Shown here: positions 9,793 through 19,800 of the stretch, piece after piece | How the letters are laid out: every line of letters begins with the position of its first letter | Position numbering within the stretch: position 1 is the stretch's first letter | Position numbers and translations under genes: made by a program | Source of the DNA: Cytidiella melzeri | Lineage: Eukaryota; Basidiomycota; Agaricomycetes; Polyporales; Irpicaceae | Direction: 5' to 3' | NCBI GenBank assembly: GCA_022592445.1 | Contig: JABYQR010000005.1 | Span: 301,540 to 365,539 of the forward strand | DNA: 64,000 nucleotides | The notes under the pieces: model-generated | The model's input: only the letters and a program-made list of their open reading frames with translations | Databases searched by the model: none | Told to the model about the DNA's origin: nothing

Positions 9793-11620
9793 ATGAACAA
9801 ACGACCACGACCACCAAGCGAACAGCGTGCAGAGCGCGCCAACAGGATACTGGCAGAGATGGTGCTCAGCAGTCCTCCTCGGCACCGCCATCCAAGTGCG
9901 AGACGAGCACAGGGCACCTCAACCGATCCACAACGTGTTAAGGTAGAGGAGGAAGCGGAGGTGGCAGAGCACGAAGAGCCCGACTCCGCAGCAAAGCCAG
10001 TGGCCATGTCGCTCTTAGACTTTTCCTACATACTCAGCCTCGTATTCGGTGGTTGCTGTGCGTGAGTTATCCTCTTCTGTTTTCACGCTGATCTATTCCG
10101 CTAAATTGTGGTCGACAGAAATGTATACACCTACGAGTACATGTTGAGACTAGATCCTCACTTAGGTGCGTCCTTAAAGTTGTCTTGCTGGTCTTCCATC
10201 TGTTTATGTGCCCCGCAGGCACAGCCCTTACTTTCTCGCAGATGGTCTTCGTGACATTACACTCACTACCGTCATTTATCGTTTGGCGTCGTCTGAACTG
10301 GCTCCCTATCCCCGTCTCCATACCTACGCTCATCATGAAACCCAGACAAGTCCCTCTCTCACAGTGGGCTCTGCAAGTATTCGTGCTCACGACCGGTTCT
10401 CTGCTGAACAACTGGGCATTCGGGTTCTCGGTCCCCCTTACTGTGCAGATAATATTTCGATCTGCCGGTATGTGGTTTGTCCCTCGCTGTGATGCGGGGC
10501 GTGCTCAACATGAGTGTAGGACTCGCTGTATCCATGCTCTTCGGACGCCTCTTCCTCGCCAAGCGATATTCATCCTCGCAAATCGTACGTGCTGCTCGAA
10601 CCAAATTGACTGGTATGTTCTCAAAATACAATAGGGCGCAGTTCTACTCGTTACTCTTGGTGTCACTCTCGCTACAACATCAAGACCATCTTCGACGAAA
10701 GATACTACAGCAAGCAACATAGATGTCTCACAATACACCATTGGCGTTCTGATGCTTACCACCTCCCTACTGTTGACTGGCGTTTTAGGCATACTGCAAG
10801 AACGTACCTATACCAGGTATGGGCCTTGCTGGAAAGAAGGCGTATTCTATACAGTGAGCCCTAGTGTACGCGCGACTTTCCAACTACTGGTAACATACCC
10901 TCGTAGCATGCGCTGTCTCTCCCCATCTTCGTCATCTTTATACCCAGCGTCAAACGCGGCTTCAAGTCACTCAGCCAGGCATCAGCCTCGTTCCCCTCTG
11001 ACTCTATCTCAGACTTTTGGGATAATGACGATGACGAGATCGTCACCCACCCGCTTTCGCGGCTTGTAGCACTCGCACAAGCCTCATTTATGGACCTGCT
11101 AGATATCCCTCCATCAGCTACATTCAACGCCCGACCGTACGCCACCCTCCTCGTGAATCTTATCACACAGCTAGCATGCGTATCCGGCGTTAACCAAATG
11201 ACATCCGTACGTATTTTCTTTCTCCGGCCTCCTTTCACTAACCCGCTTTCTGTTGTATAGCGCATCTCCTCGGTGTCAACCAACGTTGTCCTTACCGCCC
11301 GCAAGGCGATCAGTCTGTGCTTCAGCGTGTGGTGGTTCGGCAATGGCTGGAACGCCCAGCTGGGGACGGGAGCGGGCATGGTCTTTCTCGGCTCGATCCT
11401 GTACACGATGGTCACGTCGCGGACGGCCGCTCCACTGCAAGCGCAAGGTGTGAAGGCGCACAGTATGCAGGAAACGGGCAGGCTAATGGAGGACGGAGAG
11501 CTGACATCGCGGAAGAAGGAAGGAAAGAGACTGTCGAGAGAGGCAGTGGTGAAGCTGGAGGCTCCTCCACCGGAACCGTTGCTTGCGAATCGGAAGGACA
11601 AAGGAAAGGCTAGGATGTAA
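9793..11620 (+). CDS. yea4: UDP-GlcNAc transporter, YEA4/SLC35B4 type
   Basis: Model: join(9793..10061, 10119..10165, 10219..10467, 10520..10584, 10635..10853, 10907..11206, 11261..11620), 502 aa. UAA-family nucleotide-sugar transporter. Key sequence after a charged 75-residue N-terminal extension: SLVFGGCCANVYTYEYMLR, the GCCxNV motif typical of YEA4/SLC35B4, then LTFSQMVF, NNWAFGFSVPLTVQIIFRSAG and GFFGxxLYT-like C-terminal helices (MVFLGSILYTMV). Yeast YEA4 carries UDP-GlcNAc for chitin synthesis in the ER. The C-terminal 70 residues are polar and Lys-rich. The gene is convergent with the kinase gene downstream. Substrate is inferred from family. Confidence 0.92.
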
Positions 11621-12298
11621 TAATCTAACATTTGTATTTCTCTCATCGTGTTGATAGGACGATATTGACATTTTGTATTCCTTTGAACACGTACCAGGAA
11701 TATAATGGATTTAAATATGGATATAGACACAGATATATGGGTACTGCTTGGTCTGATCCAATAACACAAAGCAGAGAGAAGAGTATACAGAAGACACTAT
11801 TAGCGAGCGAGGTGGTTGAGAGAGAGACACATATTACGGGCAGTGTATGGCTAAAATCGAATCATGGGAAAAAACGGCGTGCGCACATGCGATGAGGTAA
11901 GTGCGAGGAATGCCAGTCGGGAGGTCGTAGTGTATACTACGAGGCGTGTTGGCGCAAGTCTGTGAAGCTTGAGGAAGCACGAGGATCTCGTCGAAACTCG
12001 GCACCGGAAACCCAAGTGGTACGCCGAAAAGGCAGAGCCAGTCGACAATGAAAGTAAAGTAGGTATATGATGCCATGATGGGGAGCATACAATGAAGGAT
12101 AGGGATGCAGGTGTGTTGGCACGAACGACAATTACGGCAATATAGAAATATGGGGATATGTGCAGGGCATAGGCAAGAAGCGGACAACCGGCCAGCACCA
12201 GCCAGGGCGACCGAACGAAATCCAAAAGTTCCCGAGTTCAACAAGTAGTGACAGAAAGCATAGCACGACAGAAAGAGGGACGTAGAGAGGATCAGGCG
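11621..12298. other. Intergenic between convergent genes
   Basis: 3' flanks of yea4 (plus strand) and the YANK kinase gene (minus strand). Apart from the doubtful ORF at 11834-12076 nothing is seen. Confidence 0.5.
11834..12076 (-). CDS. Uncharacterised short ORF
   Basis: ATG-started open frame of 80 codons with a hydrophobic start (YTYFTFIVDWLCLFGVPLG) and a polar second half. No family recognised. It lies just downstream of the kinase gene on the same strand and could equally be 3'-UTR sequence. An overlapping frame upstream is also hydrophobic, so a spliced small membrane protein is possible but not demonstrable. Confidence 0.2.
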   Translation of the reverse strand: MASYTYFTFIVDWLCLFGVPLGFPVPSFDEILVLPQASQTCANTPRSIHYDLPTGIPRTYLIACAHAVFSHDSILAIHCP

Positions 12299-14190
12299 TT
12301 ATATCGCGTAAGCTTTCTCGTTGTTGACTTCACTCATGGGAATTTCTTCGCGGTGTACCGGTTCTTGAGATGGTTTCCGACCGAAGGCGGAGCCATTCAT
12401 GCTTTCAACCTGGCCGATCTCAGTACCCGGGGTAACAGGCCTGGAAATGGCACCAGTTGACGACGTAGCGGTGGCGACGGTGCCAATTTGCGTGTCAACC
12501 TGCTGGTTCGAGGGGTAATATGACCGGCGTTGCATCTTCTTAAAGTCGTATGAAGTGAACCTAGAAACGATGTGAGTGGTTTTACAAGCTCTCGGGGGCC
12601 ACGATATGCGTACTGCTCCTCCATTTGTCGCATCTCTTGGCTAAGGTTGTTAATATCCTGAATTTTGCGCTGACGAGCCTTCAGTGGGTTATCTTCTAAC
12701 AATAGCTCTTCCAGCTCATGTGACGCATCAAAGTTCGCCTTCTTCGACTGTTCATCACGCGAACAAGGTTAGGCGACATCACACGCCAACAGCAAAACAG
12801 GAATGAACGTACATCCGGCACGAATGGCGGCGTTTGCTCCTTCGTATCTAAGGTATCCCAGTCGATAGTCTGGAACCATGGATGTCTGCGTAGCTCCGCA
12901 AAACCTTCACCGTGCGGTTTGCAGCCAAGTCTCCGTGAAGGATCGCGGTCCAGGAACTGTAGGACCAAAGTCAACATAAGTTTATCACAGATCACGGCTA
13001 GCATCAAGTGAGGGCGACCAAATGACATCTGCCAAAAAATTTGTGCCCGGGACTCGCAAGAGCGGAGCGCCAGAAGAAAGCAGTCAAGAATGTGTGCGCT
13101 CAAGTAAGAGACACTCACCCCCTTTAGGGCTTGCAAACCTGCTCTGCTGCACTTGCTGTCTGCATCCTCTGGGAATCGTAGGTGATCTTTCGATATACTA
13201 TGAGTGAGGTCGCTGTTCGTCTTCCCACGGAAGGGGCGGCGCCCAAAGATAAGCTCGTAGGCACAAACACCTAGTGACCACCAATCAACAGTATATGTGT
13301 ACCCTTTCTTCGTCAAAATCTCCGGCGCCATGTACGCCATCGATCCAGCCACTCCGGTAAGCATACGACGTTCCGAGTAATGAACGGCGATATTGAAGTC
13401 AGTGATGTGGGCGTGGCCTCGTTCATCAAGAAGGATGTTGTCCGGTTTCAAATCCCTGCGACATAGCGTGTCAAGCGAAGCATCAACCGAAGGGGCTTTG
13501 TGCGCACCGATGTATTATCTTCTTATCATGGAGGAATGCCAACGCCGAAGCAAGCTCAGCGATGTAGAAGCGCACAGTATCTTCTGTCAAGGATCCTAGT
13601 CTGTCGAGGTGGACTACAGCGGGAAGTCCCGCGTGAGGGGAATAAAGTGCAACGCGAAGTAGCGGACGTACAGCGGAGGTCGCCACCTAACATAAGATCG
13701 AGGACAAAGAAACAGTTCTCGTCGTCCTGAAAGGCATATCGCAAATTGACAATAAAAGGATGGTCGATCTGCGGTGTAAAATGCACGCTTTGTAGGCGAT
13801 AGCCTCTGACTGAAACACGTTTCACATACCTCTTCCAGCAAGCGCCTTTCCTGTATTATATTGGCTACCGCCTTCATCTTTACAGATTTTGTCTTGTTGA
13901 TGTACTTGAGCGCGTAGAGCTCGCGAGTCTGCTTGTGTTGAACGACGCGGACCTGTATAGAAACAAAGCCGATACGACAGCGCTTCAGCTGCCAATCAGG
14001 TTAGGAAAGAAAGCAAGCTGACCTTGCCGAACGCGCCTTTACCAACACATCGTAGGAGCACAAAGTGAAATAGATTGACGTCGCCGTCAAAATCTATCGG
14101 CTGCCACATGGGTAGGAGAGTCAACCTAGACTGCAGTGCGGGGTAAAGGAAGAAAGCGCGTACCGTTGGTCGACAGCAGACAGCGCCCAT
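12299..14190 (-). CDS. AGC-type Ser/Thr kinase, YANK/STK32 family
   Basis: Model: complement(join(12299..12560, 12614..12747, 12813..12956, 13119..13455, 13508..13613, 13672..13768, 13830..13952, 14023..14100, 14164..14190)), 435 aa. Full kinase domain: VGKGAFGKV P-loop, ALKYINK lysine, HRDLKPDN catalytic loop (R about 144), DFN in place of DFG (about 163-165), and MAPEIL. DFN instead of DFG is the hallmark of the YANK group. The N-terminus M-G-A-V-C-C suggests membrane attachment by Gly2 myristoylation with Cys palmitoylation. The C-terminal 110 residues are charged, then Ser/Thr/Pro-rich. Role in fungi poorly known. It starts 378 bp from guk1, divergently. Confidence 0.92.
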
Positions 14191-14568
14191 GATAGTCGTA
14201 AAAGGTCGTGCAATAGACAAGCCAAATTAATAGGACAGAGCAGCAAGGACACGGCGGCGGATGAGGAGGAGTTGGAGGACGAATACGACCGGGGAGGAGG
14301 AGAGAAAGGAATGGTGGTGGTGGTCTCGGAAATAGCAGAGACCTTACAAGCGTGACGCACTTGAGAGCATCAGTGCCTGTGACTGCCGTCACACCTGGAA
14401 ACGCCGCTGGAAATACTTTGTATTTTATTAATTATTTTACGTCAATCAGCAAGCTCATATCGATGTCAATTCTGGCCTTGCGTCCGACGTTCAGACTGTC
14501 ACCGTCGACGTCCCTTGTCCTCGCCTGTCCACTCGCTTGTTCCGCTGGGAGAGCCATTGTCCTTGTCC
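14191..14568. other. Divergent promoter region, kinase/guk1
   Basis: 378 bp between two divergent start codons; contains a Pro/Ser-codon-like pyrimidine-rich stretch on the minus strand, probably the kinase 5' leader. No gene seen. Confidence 0.5.
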
Positions 14569-15291
14569 ATGTCGCATTTTACACGCCCTCTGCTCATGTC
14601 GGGGCCCTCTGGTGTCGGCAAGAGCACACTCCTCAAACGTTTGTTCGCAGAATTTCCAGACAAGTTCGGCTTCAGCGTATCACGTACGCGAGCGATTTTT
14701 CTGGCCTTCTCGACGTGCCAATTCTGATGTGCACCTTACTCAGACACAACTCGCAGCCCTCGTCCCGGAGAAGTCCACGGCGAGCACTACTATTTCGTGG
14801 GACGTGACGAATTCATCAAGCTCATCAGAGACGGCGCATTCATCGAGCACGCAGAATTCTCAGGCAACTTTTATGGAACGTCCTTCATGACTGTGAAGGA
14901 GGTGTCGGGCGCAGGTCGTCGTTGCATCCTTGACATAGAAGCTCAGGTACGTCTTGAATCCGTCCTATAGCCTGCTAATTTGCGGATGGGAAGTACGCGT
15001 CTACAGGGAGTTAGGCAGGTCAAGAAGACCGACCTCAATCCCGTATATCTCTTTGTCTCTCCTCCATCCCTGAGCGCGCTTCGAGAACGGTTACAGGGAC
15101 GTGGCACGGAGACTGAAGCCTCGGCTGCTAAGCGCCTTGCCATGTCGCTGAAGGAGATCGCCTATGCCAAGGAGGGCGCGCACGACGTTATTATTGTGAA
15201 TGACGACATTGAAAGGGCTTATGGTCTCTTCAAAAGGGTGGCCTTGGGGGAAGAAGTTATATCTGATACCCTACCACCTTTGGACGATTGA
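14569..15291 (+). CDS. guk1: Guanylate kinase
   Basis: Model: join(14569..14683, 14744..14946, 15007..15291), 200 aa. Converts GMP to GDP with ATP in the cytosol. The P-loop GPSGVGKS lies at about 12-19, followed by [13 protein letters not shown], the conserved GMP-binding region, then [25 protein letters not shown] and [14 protein letters not shown]. Length and domain order match the single-domain family. The ATG at 14569 is the first in frame after a stopless stretch and gives the usual short N-terminus. Two introns of 60 nt keep frame exactly. It is convergent with the FMP32-like gene. Confidence 0.97.
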
Positions 15292-15664
15292 TGATTATAA
15301 CCTATCTAAATGGACATCAATGCACTGTTAAGCTGGAGACTGGAATAATTGGATCTACTGCATAGCTGACTCACGGACATAAGTCGCATTGTCCGCAACC
15401 ACGGTGATGAAGAGGTAAAAAGGAAGGTTGTATGAGCGGGGATGATATTGAGCCACACATGTCTCCGCCCGCCGGGAAGGTTCGCGAGGCCCTGGTATTT
15501 CATACAAGAATATGTTACTGACAATTTCGTTAACAAAATTGGTGAGGACGTAATAGTCGAAAAGCTCACAATACACTCAAGTACACCTTGTTGGTAGCGG
15601 TTGGCAAAGCCAGACGCGCTCCCATCCGCGCAGTTGGCGCACGAGCGTAGCAGGTCCACACGAT
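15292..15664. other. Intergenic between convergent genes
   Basis: Between the guk1 stop and the FMP32-like stop. Only incidental open frames; no feature supported. Confidence 0.55.
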
Positions 15665-16498
15665 TTATACACGAAAACGAAGATACGCCATAAGCAAAGC
15701 AGAACAACCGGTCACTAGTGATTTGTCAATTCCGTTTTTCCGGGAGGCGTTGATCGCAAACTTACCGAAGCCAACCAGATATTGTAAAGTAGTTGCCTAC
15801 GTTAACGCGCCCGCATGAGTAAAATCTCAGCAACAGAGGCCGTACACAATCATACCTTGGATGATTGAATCGCAGTACGGAGACTGGCAATTTCTTGCTC
15901 TATCCGTGTGTCAACTTCCTTTATCTTTAACTCTTGGCCACTACTCTGCTCTCTCATTCGGCCCTTTTCCAGGTTAAGGTCCAGCCTCACACCGGCCTGT
16001 GTCCGCGAGATCTCCTCTCGCAGACGTTGCTTCAGCTTCTCGATATCGTTGACAAGCCTGTCGTTTTCCGCTTTGAGCATGGCGAGGTCGTTCTTCTCCG
16101 TTAGCTGAAGCTCGGACTTGAGCTGCGCAAAGTCTACTTGCTGGGTATAATAGTGCTGTGCAGGACAATGAGTATAGAGAACCTTATCATGGTGGATGCT
16201 GTGAGTGTGAAACCTTTTCCTGATCTGCCTTCGTAACCATGTTGCTAGTCATGTTGCGTATGCTCTCGTCTATCACTTCGGCCATGGCAGACATGATCCC
16301 TTCTGCCTGCGCGCGGTTCAGTCCTTCTCGCTCCAGCCTTTGGACAAAATGATGTGTGTCGAAATGAAAGTCGCTGCACGGTTTGCTAGTTTGTATGCTG
16401 CGACGGAGCAAGTGGGCCTGGGTGTTCCATTGCGGTGTACGGCAAGATTGGGGCGAGTGAAGGGCGCGGTTGAAAGAGCTGTACGCGTTGCGAGACAT
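15665..16498 (-). CDS. Mitochondrial inner-membrane coiled-coil protein, FMP32/MCUR1 type (DUF1640)
   Basis: Model: complement(join(15665..15714, 15766..15796, 15856..16155, 16214..16498)), 221 aa. The N-terminus is Arg/Ser-rich without acidic residues, fitting a mitochondrial presequence. It is followed by the DUF1640 signature FDTHHFVQRLEREGLNRAQA, a coiled coil from about 95 to 190, and a C-terminal membrane segment L-Q-Y-L-V-G-F-V-T-G-C-S-A-L-L-M-A-Y-L-R. Yeast FMP32 is involved in proline metabolism and cytochrome oxidase assembly; animal CCDC90/MCUR1 relate to the calcium uniporter. A 31-nt third coding exon and an unusual GTTTCA donor for intron 1 are needed to keep frame. Confidence 0.86.
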
Positions 16499-16830
16499 TA
16501 TAGTTGTTGTATAAGCACGATGAATAGGATTGTGTGTTGTAGTGAGGCAAGACAGTACGTTAAGTAGTGACGGGGAGACTAAGTGGGGGTACTGAATGGA
16601 AACGCGTCAGGCCAGAACGTAAGCGCTCGAGGCGGTTATTATATACGTGTGGGCTAGTCCGATGTAACTTTTATTACTACTTATGGTTATGTCGAGGATT
16701 TACTTCATATGGTTACATCTGAGACGCGCGACCCTTCTCTGTCGCCTTCTGCTGGATCTCTCCGACCGTATCACTCATCTCTTGTTATAGCAGCCATTGT
16801 TGTTCACCGTCGCGCAAGACAATCTCTGTC
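16499..16830. other. Divergent promoter region
   Basis: 332 bp between the FMP32-like gene and the large exonuclease/transposase-like gene. No terminal inverted repeat matching the downstream side of the large gene could be seen. Confidence 0.5.
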
Positions 16831-19800
16831 ATGCCTACAAAATCGACCCCCTCCGGCCCTCCGAAACGACGCGGGCGTCCTCCTGGAACGAAGAATCCGC
16901 CAGGGGCCAAGGTTGGGCGGCCTCGAAAGAACCTGAATACTCAGGCTGCCACGGTATCGAAGGCAGCAAAGGACTCTGAGCCGGCAGGTGAGTCAAAGCT
17001 CACATTCATAGAGTTTTTAAGCTCGGCTCCTTACCTCTTCAACAGCAAAGAAACCAAAAACTTCGCATCCGACCACTTCTGGTCAGGCTCAGCTGGCACG
17101 CGCAGGCAAAGCTGAACAGGAAGTCCGCGGGATCAGAGGCGCAGGGTCAGGTAAGCCCCCGCTCGAATTGCTCAGGTTCGCTTCGCTTCTGACATGTTAT
17201 TGCAGACGAGCCAGCCGTGGAATTTCGACGCACTGCGTTCCGCGTTGATCTCACCAACGAAGATAGCGATCAAGGTGTGTATTCATTTCTAGGCAAGCTG
17301 TCTATAGGCTTATACCTTAACCCATTAGATGACACGGGTAACGCCCCGGGCCCACCGTCAACATGTCCAACAAGCCCATTGTCGACTCGCACATCACTCG
17401 CTCCCTCGCCTCCTTCTAGCGCGCAACCGACACCCGCGATAGAACCAGTACAGCTACCTGGTAGCCGTGCGCAACCCTCTGGGATCCCACTCGAGATATC
17501 CCATGAGGAGCATGAGGATACTGTACGCCCTCCTGCGCTGCTGCCGGAAGATACAGTGCCCGCCAACATCCGCACTGACATTTTCGTGCAATACGACGCT
17601 GGGACGGCCGAACACGAGCCACCTTCGTCGGCTGCTGGTCTTGACGCAACAGTGAACCTGGCAACACTGGTACTGAACAACGACGACACGTACTCAGCAA
17701 ATGAGACGGGCGAAGAGTCACTAGATGACGTTCTCGATGACGCTGGCCCCGGTGCTACACCTGAAGAGGATGTCTGTATGGATGACATCGACGACGAGGA
17801 GTACATTGAGGGCCACCAGCATAGGGAAGGTTCTCAGACGACGGGCATAGAAAATCGTACAACATGGCAGAGCCAGCCGCGCTCGTCGATTCCCACCTGG
17901 TTGGCCTCGCGTTACGACAGCTTATGCGACACGCTTTCACAGCAGTGCAGGTCCAACTCGTCGCGCATGCCCACATGTTACGCCTCAGGTACATTTGAGC
18001 TTGCGCCCCCAGCACCGATTTTCTCTACTCGCCATCACGCGCAGCTCTCGCCCTCACTGTTCTATGGAGTGCGCTTCTTCATCTGGCTACCACATCTCTT
18101 CGGGCGAATTCCCTGCCCTCAGTGCAAGAAAGCCGGACGTTTTCGAGACAATGGCAGTCCTGTTCTTCTGCAATGCCTTGGATGGCCTCAAGCGCCTCGC
18201 CGTGCTGTTGACATTGAGGAAAATGTATTCATTGTTGGCTATCGCTACCGGTGTACCCACGACAGCTGCAAGAAGACTTTTCTCAGCTGGTCACACTCTA
18301 TTCTCGAGGTTCTCCCTCCCCTGTTATCTTCCCACTTTACCTTCCACTGCACCCGGAGGTGTGCTTTGACAGATAGGCTTGTCGCTTTACTGCGGCACAT
18401 GTTTCAGCACGGCATTGGTCCTTCTCCATTCACCAACATCATTCGTACCTTTCATGTCCGCCGTTATGAGCAGCTCGCTCTCCAGTATCTTGAGGCAGTA
18501 AAGCTCCGCTTGAACTCTCCCGTTTTGTCCATTGGCGTACGACCAGAGAGGTTCAGTGCATGGGATGACCGGAACGGCTTTGCTGGCTATGTTCCTTCTG
18601 CAACATTCTTTACTGGCTTCTATAACCAGTATATTGAAGGACATGCACCCGAGATAGATAAGCAGATGTCAATGCTGTCTGCTCGTTTCTTGGCAATTGA
18701 TCATAGCCATAAGGTTAGCTATCAGATTCACAATTTGAACCTTAATGTAGGCTGATCATCTGCCTCTATTGCAGCTTGTCAAACATCTGAGCAAAGTCAA
18801 TGGCGAGTCAGTCTGCGGAGCCTTGCACTCTACGGTGAACGAATACGGAGAAATGTGTGCTGCAGTTCTCACGCCCACCAAGGCGCACGATCAGTTCATG
18901 CCAGTCCTAGCAGCCATCCCTCATTCTCTTCGCGCGTATGGTCATGACGATGTTCAGCTCGTTTTCACTGACAATCCACGTGCAGACAAGCCTGAACTTG
19001 AACGTGCCATCCCTTCGTTGACCTACAATGTTCATCCAATTTTGCCTCCAAATTCCTTAGTATCTCTCGAGGTTCCAACAGACTGGGCAGTATACGACCT
19101 CAATACCGACTTTCGTATCAGGAATTCTCTCAACTCTATTCTTGAGGATCTACAGAAGCTCCCAGCGGAAACGTGCCTTGATGTTGCGGTGGATATGGAA
19201 TGGCCTGTTGATTTGGCTCAGGGAATTCACGGAAAGGTGGCTATTCTTTCCATAGCTTATGAACAGTCCATATTACTGGTTCACGTATGTATCTTCCTTT
19301 TGTGTCACCTATGTCATTGCCTTCTCACATCTCGAACAGACTTCAATTTACGAAAACGGTGGACACCTCAATCTTCCTCCTCCATTACTCACCTTCCTAC
19401 GCTCCTCACGAATTCGAAAGCTTGGTGTTCACGTGAAGGGAGACCTCACCCGTCTCTTCAATGACTGTGGTTTCTCTGCAGCCACTGATCAAGCCTTTGT
19501 GGGAGCTACAGAGATTGGTGCCTTGGCAAAGCTGCGAGGTCTATGCAGCCGTGCAAGCATCAGCCTGGTAGATCTTACCGCTCTCATACTCAAGCGACAT
19601 CTACCAAAGGACGAAAGTATCCGTGTCAGTACCGGGTGGGACAACAAGGAGCTTTCTGTAGCTCATCGCACATACGCTGCTCTTGATGTTTACGCAGTAT
19701 GGAGTCTTTACCAAACACTGTCTAATATGACAGCTATGGCGCAGCCTGTGACAAAGGACTCTTCTCCTGGCACTCCGGTCCGACTTCTCTCCCGTGACGG

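Noticed and set aside
10861..11769. 302-codon open frame on the minus strand
   Set aside because: It lies opposite exons of the YEA4-type transporter gene and has low-complexity Ser/Thr content without a recognisable domain; a shadow frame.
17270..17806. 178-codon open frame on the minus strand
   Set aside because: Antisense shadow of the acidic Ser/Pro-rich region of the large exonuclease-containing protein.
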